From Amycolatopsis sp. FDAARGOS 1241 (lineage in GTDB: Bacteria > Actinomycetota > Actinomycetes > Mycobacteriales > Pseudonocardiaceae): 64,000 nt of DNA. The translations under genes were made by a program, and so were the position numbers. Below, piece after piece: positions 54,234 through 63,437 of this stretch (position 1 is its first letter; every line of letters starts with the position of its first letter). Location of the stretch: assembly GCF_016889705.1 (NCBI RefSeq), contig NZ_CP069526.1, forward strand, positions 2,356,001 through 2,420,000, given 5' to 3'. The notes below the pieces were generated by a model. The model was not told the origin of the DNA. It saw nothing but the letters and a program-made list of their open reading frames with translations, and ran no database searches.

Positions 54234-55982
54234 ATGTGCCAGTTGTGCGGTTCGGAAGTCACGCCCTCGACGGTTTCCCGGCGGACCTTGTTCGCCGCCG
54301 CGGCGGGGCTGGCGGTGGCGCCGATGGTGGTGGGCGCCTCGGCCGCGTCGGCGGCGCCGCGGCCGGACGACGGCGCGGACCTCATCCTCCACAATGGACA
54401 CGTCGTGACCGCGGCGCTGCACGGGCACTCCGCGCAGGCCGTGGCCATCGGCGGCGGGCGGATCCTCGCGACCGGATCATCGAGCCAGGTCCTGCGGCTC
54501 GCCGGGCGGCGCACGCGCCGGATCGACCTGCGCGGGCGCACGGTCGTGCCCGGCCTGATCGACAGCCACCTCCACCAGTTCAACTCCGCGCTCGACCGGC
54601 CGAACGTGTCGCTGCTGGAGGCGCGCAGCATCACCGATGTCGTCGCGCGCATCGGTGAGCGGGTGGCCGCCAGTGCGGCCGGCGCGTGGGTGCAGGCGCG
54701 GTCGGGCTGGCACGAAAGCCTGCTGGCCGAGGGCCGCCTGCCGACCCGCACCGAGCTCGACTCCGTGTCGCCCCAGAACCCGGTGTACATCCCGCGCGGC
54801 GGGCACGTCGCCACCGTCAACAGCGCCGCGCTGGCGCTCGCGGGCATCACGCGCGCCACGAAGGACCCGACCGGCGGCGTGATCGTGCGCGACGCGAACG
54901 GCGAGCCCACCGGTGTCCTGCTGGAGCGCGCACGCGCGTTGCTCACGTCCGTGCTGCCGCCTCCGCCGTCGGCCGACCAGCAGCGGCAGCAGCTGCTGGA
55001 CCAGATGGCCGAGCACAACGCGCTCGGCATCACCGGCGTCACGGAGCCCGGCCTCTCGCCCGACCAGATCGACATCTACACCGGCCTCTGGCACGACCAC
55101 CGGATGACCACCCGGGCGCACCTGCTGTGGCGGATCGCCGCGCTCGCGGACGTGGACGCGGCCGTCGCGGCGTTCAAGCCGCGCACCGGCGACGACATGC
55201 TGCGGTTCGACGGCCTGAAGTACCTGTCCGACGGCGGTGTCGAAGGCGGGTTCCTGCGCGATCCGTACCAGCTCGTGCCCGGCGAACAGACCAGCGCGGA
55301 CTACCACGGCGTGCAGCTGCTGCCGCCCGGCGGCGCCGACGAGCTGACCGAGATGTACCGCCGCGCCGCGCAGCACGGGTTCCAGGTGCAGACGCACGTC
55401 GTCGGCGACGCCGCGATGGACTTCATCGTCGGGGTCATGGACACCGTGCACCGCCAAACCCCGCTCGCGCGGCTGCGCTGGGTGCTGATGCACCTGTTCC
55501 TGCCCAGCAGCCAGAACATGGCGCGCATGCGCAAGATGGGGCTGCTCGCGAGCGTGCAGGACCACCCCGTGCTGCTCGGCGCCAACCAGGTCAAGTGGTG
55601 GGGCGAGGAACGCGGGGCGCGGGCGATCCCGATCCGCGAGATCCTCGACGCCGGCCTCGTCGCGGGCGGCGGCACCGACGCGCCCGTGGTGCCGCCGAAC
55701 CCGCTGTGGTCGCTGGGCTGGATGGTCACGCGCGAGACGCTCAAGGGCGACGTCCTCGGCCCCGAGCACGCGATCACCGCACGCGAGGCCCTGCACCTCT
55801 ACACGCTCGGCAGCGCCACGACGCAGTTCGCCGAGCGCACCCTCGGCACGATCGACCGCGGCAAGCTGGCCGACGTCGTCGTGCTCGACGCCGACCCGCT
55901 GTCGGTGGATCCCGGTGCCATCAAGGACATCGGCGTCGAGCTGACCGTTGTGGACGGTCGGGTGGTGTACGAAAAGGACTGA
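54234..55982 (+). CDS. Exported amidohydrolase, YtcJ-like (amidohydrolase family 3)
   Basis: The 582-residue protein has a Tat signal after a Cys-containing start (VSRRTLFAAAAGLAVAPMVV). The metal-dependent hydrolase core includes GRTVVPGLIDSHLHQF with the HxH ligand pair near residue 116, YLSDGGVEGGFL, QVQTHVVGDAAMD, and the late Asp in LVAGGGTDAPVVPPNP. It ends ERTLGTIDRGKLADVVVLDA. The YtcJ group acts on N-acyl or related amide substrates; the exact one is unknown. It is convergent with the next gene with no base between the stops. Confidence 0.9.
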   Translation: MCQLCGSEVTPSTVSRRTLFAAAAGLAVAPMVVGASAASAAPRPDDGADLILHNGHVVTAALHGHSAQAVAIGGGRILATGSSSQVLRLAGRRTRRIDLRGRTVVPGLIDSHLHQFNSALDRPNVSLLEARSITDVVARIGERVAASAAGAWVQARSGWHESLLAEGRLPTRTELDSVSPQNPVYIPRGGHVATVNSAALALAGITRATKDPTGGVIVRDANGEPTGVLLERARALLTSVLPPPPSADQQRQQLLDQMAEHNALGITGVTEPGLSPDQIDIYTGLWHDHRMTTRAHLLWRIAALADVDAAVAAFKPRTGDDMLRFDGLKYLSDGGVEGGFLRDPYQLVPGEQTSADYHGVQLLPPGGADELTEMYRRAAQHGFQVQTHVVGDAAMDFIVGVMDTVHRQTPLARLRWVLMHLFLPSSQNMARMRKMGLLASVQDHPVLLGANQVKWWGEERGARAIPIREILDAGLVAGGGTDAPVVPPNPLWSLGWMVTRETLKGDVLGPEHAITAREALHLYTLGSATTQFAERTLGTIDRGKLADVVVLDADPLSVDPGAIKDIGVELTVVDGRVVYEKD

Positions 55983-57077
55983 TCACTGCCCGTCCGGCCA
56001 GTTGCGCACGGCCGGCGCGTAGCCCGCGGGCTTGTCGCCCACCTTCGCGCCGGTGCTGACCAGCCAGGACTGGTACTCCGGCGTGAACATGCGGTACACG
56101 CCGACCGGCGGCGTCGCGCTCACGCGGTCGAGTTCGGCGCGAATCTCGGCGGGCAGCTCGAAGTCGAGCGCCGCCAGTGTCGAGCCGAGCTGCTCGGCGC
56201 TGCTGGCGCCGACGATCGCCGACGCGATGCCGGGCTGCGTGGCGACCCAGTTGATCGCGACCCGCGCCATCGGCACGCCCAGCCGGCCGGCCGCCGTCTC
56301 GAGGGTCTTGAGCAGCTGCCACTGCTGTTGCGTCCACGCGTCGCCGTCCTCGGCCAGGCGGCCCTGGCCGGTGACCGTGTCGCCAGAGTTGCGGTACTTG
56401 CCGCTCAGGAACCCGCCGCCGAGCGGACTCCACGCGGTGACGCCGAGGCCGAGCTGCTGTGCCGCGGGCACGTGCTCGGTCTCGATGCCGCGCTCGATGA
56501 GGGAATACGGCAGCTGGAGGCTGACCATCGGGGTCAGCGAATTCGCGTCCGCGAGGGTCTGCGCGTGCGAGGCGTACCAGGCGGGCACGTCGGACAGGCC
56601 CGCGTAGCGGATCTTCCCGGCGGTCACGAGGTCGTCGAACGTGCGCAGGACCTCCTCGACCGGGGTGATGCGGTCCCAGGTGTGCAGCAGGAACAGGTCG
56701 ACGTAGTCCGTGCGCAGGCGCCGCAACGAGGCCTCCAGCGCGCGGATCAGGTGCTTGCGCCCGTTGCCGCCCGCGTTCGGGTCGCCGGGGTCGACGCTGT
56801 TGGTGAACTTGGTGGTCACGACCATCCGGTCGCGGTTGCCCGCCTCGGCCATGAACTGGCCGAGCAGTTCTTCGCTGTGGCCGGCCGTGTAGAAGTCGGC
56901 GGTGTCGAGGAAGTTGCCGCCGGCCTCGACGTAGCGCCGGAAGATCGGCCGGGCTTCGTCGGTGGTCTTGCCGTAGGGGGCGTGGAAACCCGCCGTGCCG
57001 AAGTTCATGGTCCCGAGCGCGAGCCGGCTGACGCGGAGCCCGGAGCGGCCGAGCAGGTAGTACTGGTCGAAAGTCAT
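55983..57077 (-). CDS. Aldo/keto reductase
   Basis: ATG 57077 gives 364 residues beginning MTFDQYYLLGRSGLRVSRLA. The AKR tetrad is visible: Asp and Tyr in NFLDTADFYTAGHSEELLG, Lys in VVTTKFTNSV and His in LFLLHTWD. NADPH-binding WSPLGGGFLSGKY and a SAIVGASSAEQL segment follow. It resembles the YghZ/YajO group. It is convergent with the exported amidohydrolase and may be unrelated to it. Confidence 0.92.
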   Translation of the reverse strand: MTFDQYYLLGRSGLRVSRLALGTMNFGTAGFHAPYGKTTDEARPIFRRYVEAGGNFLDTADFYTAGHSEELLGQFMAEAGNRDRMVVTTKFTNSVDPGDPNAGGNGRKHLIRALEASLRRLRTDYVDLFLLHTWDRITPVEEVLRTFDDLVTAGKIRYAGLSDVPAWYASHAQTLADANSLTPMVSLQLPYSLIERGIETEHVPAAQQLGLGVTAWSPLGGGFLSGKYRNSGDTVTGQGRLAEDGDAWTQQQWQLLKTLETAAGRLGVPMARVAINWVATQPGIASAIVGASSAEQLGSTLAALDFELPAEIRAELDRVSATPPVGVYRMFTPEYQSWLVSTGAKVGDKPAGYAPAVRNWPDGQ

Positions 57078-57136
57078 GACCCCCACCGTGCTCGGCCAAA
57101 AATGGACCCGCAAGTCCAGAGTCGTGCGAAGCCGGA

Positions 57137-57162
57137 CCGGGAGGGCCGCGCCGCCCTCCCGG
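57137..57162 (-). terminator. Hairpin terminator downstream of the subtilisin-like gene
   Basis: CCGGGAGGGC (57137-57146) pairs perfectly with GCCCTCCCGG (57153-57162) over a 6-nt loop, starting 8 bp past the stop of the minus-strand protease gene at 57170. It may also insulate the aldo/keto-reductase promoter. Confidence 0.65.
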
Positions 57163-57169
57163 CCCGGTG

Positions 57170-60100
57170 TTAGCGGCCCGCGGTGAACGACACCGTGAGA
57201 CCGCCGAGGCGGGCGGTGTGCGGTCCGCGCGCCAGATTTCGCAGGTCGAACGACAGCTGCGCCGTCCGGTCGGTGCCGAGCGACACCGTCTGCTCGCCGG
57301 CGACCGCGCCGTCGAGCCACAGCACGCCCGTGTACGAGCCGGAGCGTTCGCCGACGTTCTTCACCGCCGCGGTGATCCGCGCGTGGCCGTGGGTGTCGGC
57401 CGCGAGGTCCGACACGGCGAAGCGCGGTTCGGGGCCCGGCGTGCGGTCGTGGACGAACACGTCGGAGTAGCCGTTCGTGTCCCCGGCGACGAGGTTCGTC
57501 GCTTCGCTTTCGAAGGCGACGTACTTGCCGTCGGCGCTGATCGACGGGAAGTCGCTGTACGCGTCGCCCAGCTCGCCGTGCGGGCCGCCGGAGACCTTCT
57601 CGGTCGTCTCGGCGCGCAGGTCGCGTACGTAGACGTCGGAGAAGGCGTCGTCGCCGGCGACGAGGTTGGTGGCGAAGCTGAAAAACGCCACGAACGCGCC
57701 GTTCGCGCTGATCCGCGGGCTGGCGGAGTACGCGTTCGCGCCGCCGGCCGCGCCCAGCGCCCGCGTCACGAGGGTGTTGGTGTGCGTCTGCCGGTCGTAG
57801 ACGTACACCTGGAAACCCTCATCGGTGCCGCTGATCGCGTAGGCGACCTTGCGGCCGTCGGCACTGATCGACGGCTGCGTGGCCTCGGCGCCGGCGGGCG
57901 CCGGGATCATCTCGGTCGTCCCGGCGCTCCGGTCGCGCACGAAGACATCGCGGTGGGTGTTCGCGGTCCCCGGCACGAGGTTCTCGGCGCCGCTCTCGAA
58001 CGCCACGAACCGGCCGTCGGCGCTGATGCTCGGCTCGAGCGAATCGCCGTTCGCCGGCGCACCGTCCGCTCCGGCCGACACCAGTTCGGTGCGGCCGCTG
58101 ACGCGGTCGCGCAGGAACACGTCCTGGCGGCCGTTGGTGTCCCCGGGCACCAGATTGGCGGCGGTGCTCAGGAACACGGCGTAGCGGTCGTCCGCGGTCA
58201 CGATCGGCTGGCTCGACGACTGGTCCGCCTGCACCCCGCCCGTGCCGACGGAGACCCGCTCGGTCTTACCCGTCTTGCGGTCGTGCACGAACGCGTCGGG
58301 CACGCCGTTGGTGTCATCCGGCACGAGGTTCGTCGCCCCGCTGAGGAAACCGACGTAGCGGCCGTCGGGACTGACGGTCGGGCTGATCGCCCACGCGTTC
58401 GCGCCCGTCCCGTCGGAGGCGACCGACATCCGCTCGACGATCCCGGTGCGGGCGTCGCGCGCGAAGACGTCGACGTCCTCGTTGGTGTCGCCGGGCACGA
58501 GGTCCGGCGCCAAGTCACCGAACGCGATCACCCCGCCGTCGCCGCTGAGCGCGGGCCAGAACGCGTCCGCGTGGACTTCCTGCCCGCTGCCGGACAACGA
58601 GACGCGCTGGGTCGCGGCCGGGCGGGGCAACGCGAAGTCCGTGCTGCCGGGGGACTTCTTGCCCGTGACGACGACCTGCCGGGGGTCGGTGGCGGAGATG
58701 CCGGGCGCGGACGCGGACACCTGGTACGTGCCCTCGGGGACGTCCCGCACGGTGTAGCGGCCGGTGCGGTCGGCCACGGCGGTGAGCTCGTCCGGGACTC
58801 CGAGCACGCGGACGGTGGCGCCGGGTACGGCCGAGCGCGTCGGACCGTAGGTCACGCGGCCCGTGATCGTGCCGCGCGGGGTCGGCTGGAGCGTGATCTC
58901 CAGGTCGGCGATCGTGCCGTCGACGACGGTGGCGGTCACGTGCTGGTCGCGGTAGCCGAAGCGGGCCAGCGCGAGGTCGTAGCGGCCCGCGGGCAGGCGC
59001 AGCGTGAAGTGCCCGGCGGCGTCGGTCGTGGCCTTGCGGCCGGTCGACGTGACGGTGATCGTGGTGCCGGACAGGGGATCCCGCGTCCGGTCGGCCGTGA
59101 CCGTGCCGCTGACGCCGCTGGAGAGCGACGCTTCGGCGACGGCCGCGTACGCGTCGATCCGGCCCGCGCCGTAGCGGGTGTTGGGGAGCGCGCCGTAGCG
59201 GTCGTCGGAGAACGCGGTGCCCTTGAGGATGTCGAGCGTGTCGTCGACGCTCAGGCCCGGGTTCGCCTGCCGCATCAGGGCGACCGTGCCCGAGACGTGC
59301 GGCGTGGCCATCGACGTGCCGCTCAGGCTGCCGTACTCGCCGCCGGGCACGGCCGACGTGACGTCGAGACCGGGCGCGGACAGGTCGGGGACGACGTAGC
59401 TCGACGGCCAGGACTCCGGGGCGTTCTGCCAGTCGGTCTTGTGGACGACGCCGCCGCAGGAGAAGTCGGGCACGTCGTCGTCGGCGTCGGTCGCGCCGAC
59501 GCCCACGGACTCGTAGATGTTGCCCGGGCTGGCCGAACCGCCGGGCCCGCAGTCGTTGCCGATGGCGAAGGCCGGAAACGCGCCGGCGAGGGAGATGTTG
59601 CGCGCGGGCTCGACCATCTCGTCGGAATAGCCCTCCTCACCCAGCGACATGCTGACGACGTCGGCCGGCTTCCCGGCGGGCTTGCCGTCGGCGTCGTACG
59701 GCGCGATCGCCCACTGCATACCGGCGATGACCTGCGCGAGCGTGCCGGACCCGCCCGGGATCACGAGGCCGGCCATCAGGTCCGCGCCGGGCGCGACGCC
59801 GATCTGCGTGCCGGACGCGTCGCCCCCGGCGATCGTGCCGGCGACGTGGGTGCCGTGGTAGGCGCTGTCGTGCGGTGTGGAGTGCACGGGCTTGCCGTCC
59901 TCGCCGAATTCGAGCCAGCCGCCGGGGTGTTCGGGATCGGCCGGGTCGTCGGTCACGAGCTTGCCCGCGAGGTCGGGGTGCTCGGCGTCGATGCCGGTGT
60001 CGAGGATCGCGACGCGCACGCCCTTGCCGGTCAGCCCGCGCTCCCGCTGCACGCGGTCGGCACCGATCTTCTGCACGCCCCACGTCGCGGTTTCGCCGGC

Positions 60101-60577
60101 TTGGCGCGCGGCGACCTTCTTGACCGGCGGCTCCGTCGGAGTCGTGAGGGTGAAGTTCGGGATCACGTGGTCGACCAGCGGCAGCGCGGCGACGGAGTCA
60201 AGGGTGGCCGGCGTGGCGCGCACGAGGACCATGTTCTTGAGCCAGAACGTGTTCACGACCTGGTCGCCGCGCGCGTCGACGAGGTTCACCACCGGCGCCT
60301 GCATGGCGGCGGCCGAATCGGCGAGCTGTTCGCGGGCGCCGGCCCGGGTGAGCCCGGTGCGGTCCTTGAGGACCACGGCGGCTTCGAACCGGGTGTCCGG
60401 GCCGGTCCGGGCCGTGGCCATCCGGGTTCTCAGTTCCTGGGCGATCTTCGGCGAGCGGGCCGGGCCGGTGGGCGCGGCCGACGCCGGTGCCGCGGGCAGC
60501 GCGCCGAGCGTCCCGGCGGCGACCAGCACCGCGAGGACCAGGCGTTGCCCGCGCGTCCGCAAGGCGGACAGGGACAT
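57170..60577 (-). CDS. Secreted subtilisin-like S8 protease with CNA-like domains and a seven-repeat propeller
   Basis: ATG 60577 is 7 nt after AAGGAG; the protein has 1135 residues. A Sec signal (LVLAVLVAAGTLGALPAAPA) is followed by an I9-like propeptide. The S8 domain shows the triad Asp193 (VAILDTGID), His241 (YHGTHVAG) and Ser422 (SGTSMATPHVSG), with oxyanion Asn341. Two carboxypeptidase-regulatory-like beta domains (about 505-650) lead to seven repeats of the TolB/PD40 type (SADGRFVAFESGAENLVPG, then DVFVRDR), consistent with a seven-bladed propeller. A C-terminal CARDB-like beta domain ends the protein. It is divergent from a TrmB-LuxR regulator. Confidence 0.92.
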   Translation of the reverse strand: MSLSALRTRGQRLVLAVLVAAGTLGALPAAPASAAPTGPARSPKIAQELRTRMATARTGPDTRFEAAVVLKDRTGLTRAGAREQLADSAAAMQAPVVNLVDARGDQVVNTFWLKNMVLVRATPATLDSVAALPLVDHVIPNFTLTTPTEPPVKKVAARQAGETATWGVQKIGADRVQRERGLTGKGVRVAILDTGIDAEHPDLAGKLVTDDPADPEHPGGWLEFGEDGKPVHSTPHDSAYHGTHVAGTIAGGDASGTQIGVAPGADLMAGLVIPGGSGTLAQVIAGMQWAIAPYDADGKPAGKPADVVSMSLGEEGYSDEMVEPARNISLAGAFPAFAIGNDCGPGGSASPGNIYESVGVGATDADDDVPDFSCGGVVHKTDWQNAPESWPSSYVVPDLSAPGLDVTSAVPGGEYGSLSGTSMATPHVSGTVALMRQANPGLSVDDTLDILKGTAFSDDRYGALPNTRYGAGRIDAYAAVAEASLSSGVSGTVTADRTRDPLSGTTITVTSTGRKATTDAAGHFTLRLPAGRYDLALARFGYRDQHVTATVVDGTIADLEITLQPTPRGTITGRVTYGPTRSAVPGATVRVLGVPDELTAVADRTGRYTVRDVPEGTYQVSASAPGISATDPRQVVVTGKKSPGSTDFALPRPAATQRVSLSGSGQEVHADAFWPALSGDGGVIAFGDLAPDLVPGDTNEDVDVFARDARTGIVERMSVASDGTGANAWAISPTVSPDGRYVGFLSGATNLVPDDTNGVPDAFVHDRKTGKTERVSVGTGGVQADQSSSQPIVTADDRYAVFLSTAANLVPGDTNGRQDVFLRDRVSGRTELVSAGADGAPANGDSLEPSISADGRFVAFESGAENLVPGTANTHRDVFVRDRSAGTTEMIPAPAGAEATQPSISADGRKVAYAISGTDEGFQVYVYDRQTHTNTLVTRALGAAGGANAYSASPRISANGAFVAFFSFATNLVAGDDAFSDVYVRDLRAETTEKVSGGPHGELGDAYSDFPSISADGKYVAFESEATNLVAGDTNGYSDVFVHDRTPGPEPRFAVSDLAADTHGHARITAAVKNVGERSGSYTGVLWLDGAVAGEQTVSLGTDRTAQLSFDLRNLARGPHTARLGGLTVSFTAGR

Positions 60578-60763
60578 GGGGAGACTCCTTCGCTCCGTCA
60601 CCTCTGGCGGGGGAGATGTGGCGGGCGCGTCGGGGTGGGCGCCCGCCACCCGGAAAACGGTGCAGGAGTGATCAGGGGCGTGACAAGCTTGCAGCGTGGC
60701 CAGTTCCGGTCACCTGTCGGGTTTCCGACACACTTGGTGGTCCGGACCAGTGGGAGGAACGAC

Positions 60764-61726
60764 GTGCTCGAGGCGATCGGGCTCAGCGGTGACGACGAAG
60801 CGGTCTACGACGCGCTCGTCCACCGGACGCAGGCGACGGCCGCCGAGCTGGCGGAAGACTGCCACCGCCCGCCGGCGGGCGTGCGCCGGGCGGTGCAGCG
60901 GCTCGTCGACCTCGGGCTCGCGACGCGTTCGGCGGGACGGCCTTCGCGGTTCGTCGTGGTGCCGCCGGACCGCGCGATCGAGGCCGTGTTGCAGGAACGC
61001 GAAGCCGCGTTGCGCGACACGCGCCGCCACATCGCGACGCTGACGGCCACGTACCGCGCGAGCACCCGTTTCGCGCACCCGGGTGAGCTGGTGGAGGTGA
61101 TCTCCGGGCGCGACGAGGTCAACGAGCGGTGGGCGCGGGTGCAGCAGGAGGTCCGGGTGCAGATGCGCGGGTTCGACCGCCCGCCCTACGCCGCGCCGAA
61201 CGGGCACCAGGAGCCGAATCACGTCGAGCTCGCGCTGCTGGAGCGGGGGGTGCGCTACCGCGTCGTCTACGACAAGAGCGCGCTCGAACTCAGCGGTGTC
61301 CTCGACGACATCGCGGTCGGCGTGGGGCACGGTGAGGAGGCCCGGATCGCCGGCGACGTGCCGATGAAGCTCGCGATCGCCGACGACCGCTACGCCATGA
61401 TCCCCTTGCTGCGTCCCGGGGACGTGGCGCTGACGGCCTCGTACGTGATCCACCCGTCACCGCTGCTGGACGCGCTGATCGCGTTGTTCGAGGCGGTGTG
61501 GGCGCGCAGCGTGCCGTTCCAGTCGGGCGCCGCGGACGCCTTGCCGCCCGACGAGGCGCAGCTGCTGGTGCTGCTGGCGTCCGGGCTGACGGACAAGGCG
61601 GTCGGGCGCGCGCTCGGCTGGAGCGAACGCACAGTGCAGCGGCACGTCACGAAGCTCATGCGCCGCGTCGGCGCGCGGACGCGGTTCCAGATCGCGATGG
61701 AAGCCACGCGGCGGGGCTGGTTGTGA
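60764..61726 (+). CDS. TrmB-like/LuxR-type transcriptional regulator
   Basis: GTG 60764 is 4-5 nt after GGGAGGAA. The frame is open far upstream, but that is the antisense of the protease gene. The 320-residue protein has an N-terminal TrmB-type winged helix (AVYDALVHRTQATAAELAED), a middle sensor-like domain, and a C-terminal LuxR helix-turn-helix (LLASGLTDKAVGRALGWSER, then TVQRHVTKLMRRVGARTRFQ). The adjacent divergent protease gene, 186 bp away, is its probable target. Confidence 0.9.
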   Translation: MLEAIGLSGDDEAVYDALVHRTQATAAELAEDCHRPPAGVRRAVQRLVDLGLATRSAGRPSRFVVVPPDRAIEAVLQEREAALRDTRRHIATLTATYRASTRFAHPGELVEVISGRDEVNERWARVQQEVRVQMRGFDRPPYAAPNGHQEPNHVELALLERGVRYRVVYDKSALELSGVLDDIAVGVGHGEEARIAGDVPMKLAIADDRYAMIPLLRPGDVALTASYVIHPSPLLDALIALFEAVWARSVPFQSGAADALPPDEAQLLVLLASGLTDKAVGRALGWSERTVQRHVTKLMRRVGARTRFQIAMEATRRGWL

Positions 61727-61737
61727 CGGCTGCGGGT

Positions 61738-62013
61738 TCAGTGGCCGTGGTGGTGAGGGTGGTGGTGCTCGCGCCAGGCGCCGCTCCCGGCGCTCGCCGC
61801 TGATTTGGCCTGGGACCACTTCAGCTTCGCCAGCTCGGCCGGCGTGAGCTCGACGCGGCGAGCCCAGTGCCGCCCCGAAACGACGACGGCGGACCCGAAC
61901 ACCGCCAGTCCCGCCATCCCCAGCACGGCACTCGCTCCGATGAGCGACACCGCGGCGATCAGCAGCCCCCGGTGCACGTCCTCACGCGCGGGGCCGGTTT
62001 GGTGGTTGTTCAT
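61738..62013 (-). CDS. Small two-TM protein with His-rich tail
   Basis: ATG 62013 follows GGAGG. The 91-residue protein has two hydrophobic segments (LLIAAVSLIGASAVLGMAGL and VFGSAVVVSG) and a cytosolic-type basic region (ELAKLKWSQAKSA). It ends in a cluster of seven His (REHHHPHHHGH), which may bind metal. I know no defined family. It is convergent with the regulator gene, 11 bp apart. Confidence 0.75.
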   Translation of the reverse strand: MNNHQTGPAREDVHRGLLIAAVSLIGASAVLGMAGLAVFGSAVVVSGRHWARRVELTPAELAKLKWSQAKSAASAGSGAWREHHHPHHHGH

Positions 62014-62622
62014 GGGTGGCCTCCCTCCTGTCCGGGCACACGCTCGCGGCCTGGCCCCTCGCGCACATCGCCCGGCGAAGGTGAAGCGCGTGGTCGGCGC
62101 AGAGAATGACGCAGCCGGGTTGCCTCCGCGTTCGTTTTCCCGAGCCGACGGTCGGGCCCGGGTCGGCGCCCGCGGGATTCGCGGGTTGGCGTTCGTCTCG
62201 CGGCCAGGTCAGGCCGGCCGCTCGGCACCTGCCGGCGTGGTGGCACGCAGCTTCGCCGGTGGCGACCTGGATGGTCGGGTTGTGCCGTCTCGGGGTCAGG
62301 TGGCTGGGCGTCTCGCACCGGAGCCAGGCCGGTTACCTGCTCCGTACCGGCTCCGAGGTTGGGCCACTCCGGTTTCGTTTCGCCGGCGACCGCGGCCCTC
62401 GCGGGATCGGTGTCCGGAAGACGTCCGCGGACGAGGACACCAGCCGCGGGGCGGGCAGTGCTACGCAGACCGGAGGCCGGTGCCCTCCGATCGGCCGCGC
62501 CAACCTCGGTCGGCTCGCCGGCGGGACCGGTTCCGGACCGAGTCCGCCCGCGGCGACAGCCGCCTGTCACTGCCGGCGGTCGCCCTCCCGCCTGGTGCCG
62601 GGCCGGGGCGACCACCGGACGG
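62014..62622. other. Non-coding or degenerate stretch, 609 bp
   Basis: Long open frames exist on both strands but none has recognisable motifs, a ribosome site or a sensible start. I see no gene. It follows the two minus-strand genes at 62623-63274. Confidence 0.5.
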
Positions 62623-62697
62623 TCAGGAGCGGCGCCGTGAGACGCGGCGCGCGGTGCGCCGCGCGGTCCGGCGCGCGACCCTGCGTGATCCGAACAT
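62623..62697 (-). CDS. 24-residue Arg-rich mini-protein
   Basis: ATG 62697 lies 5 nt after GAGGAGGCAG and opens 24 codons to TGA at 62623. The peptide starts MFGSRRVARRTARRTARR and has 12 Arg. It starts 34 bp after the DUF6325-like gene and is probably co-transcribed. In relatives that gene is usually followed by a short protein with the same basic opening and a SHOCT-like tail; here only the basic arm remains. It may be a truncated membrane- or nucleic-acid-binding accessory peptide. Confidence 0.55.
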   Translation of the reverse strand: MFGSRRVARRTARRTARRVSRRRS

Positions 62698-62731
62698 CTT
62701 CTGCCTCCTCGAGTGGGTCGGTCTTGACGGA

Positions 62732-63274
62732 TCAGGAAGCGCCGACGGCGGCGGTTTCCTGGGCGTGCAGCTCACGGGCCTCCTCGGCGGTCAGCAGTCC
62801 GATGCCGATGAGGTCGAGGGGGCTGATGAAGCCGTCGCTGATGCGGAAGCCGCCGGCGGCCGCGATGGCGTCGCGGAGCGGGACGGCCCAGTGGTGTTCC
62901 AGCAGCAGCAGTGCGGCGGCCGAGCCGTTGGGGATCTCCTCGAGCACGTCCCATGCGTCTTCGTCGGAGAAGACCTGGATGTCGTCCGCTGCAGCGGCAC
63001 CGGCCTCGGCGCCGGCGACGAGGCCCTCTTCCCCCTCGATGCCCAGCCCGATGAGCGCGCCGACCTTGCTGCCGAGTTCGCGGGCTTCGTCGTCGGTGAG
63101 GTTGCTCAGGTGCACCACTTCGACCTCGCCGTCGGTGTCCTTGTGGACGGCGAGGGCGTCGATGACCCGGACGGTGTCGCTCTCCCGCAGCCGTTCCAGC
63201 TCGTCGATGATGGCGCCGTGGAACTGCGGCTCCGGGAATCCCAATACGATCAGCTGAACTGGTCCGATTGTCAT
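62732..63274 (-). CDS. DUF6325-like (DUF1269-related) stress protein
   Basis: ATG 63274 follows AAAGGAG; the upstream in-frame ATG at 63316 is less likely. The 180-residue acidic protein reads MTIGPVQLIVLGFPEPQFHG, then VRVIDALAVHKDTDGEVEVV, a Gly/Glu-rich centre (LIGLGIEGEEGLVAGAEAGA), then ALLLLEHHWAVPLRDAIAAA and LTAEEARELHA. This matches an uncharacterised actinobacterial family often next to SHOCT proteins. The function is unknown; a membrane-stress role is often assumed. Confidence 0.8.
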   Translation of the reverse strand: MTIGPVQLIVLGFPEPQFHGAIIDELERLRESDTVRVIDALAVHKDTDGEVEVVHLSNLTDDEARELGSKVGALIGLGIEGEEGLVAGAEAGAAAADDIQVFSDEDAWDVLEEIPNGSAAALLLLEHHWAVPLRDAIAAAGGFRISDGFISPLDLIGIGLLTAEEARELHAQETAAVGAS

Positions 63275-63437
63275 GTGACTCCTTTCCGAGACTTCGGCAC
63301 CGTCCAGCCTCGGCAACCCGCCCCGCGGCCCGCATCATCCGCCGGGGGTGAGCCGGGTCGACGGGGTCCTTTGTGGACGACGTAACTCCGTGGTCGCGCG
63401 GACGTCGGCCGTAGCCGACCGACGCCCGTGAACGCTC

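Noticed and set aside
57167..60763. A plus-strand open frame continuous for about 3.6 kb opposite the subtilisin-like gene and running into the TrmB-LuxR gene
   Set aside because: It is the antisense of a well-supported protease with triad and repeats. High GC leaves the opposite strand open. Only the part from GTG 60764 has domains and a ribosome site.
61805..63385. Long plus-strand frame across the small membrane-protein and DUF6325-like genes
   Set aside because: It lacks motifs and a convincing start, and it opposes two minus-strand genes with good ribosome sites.
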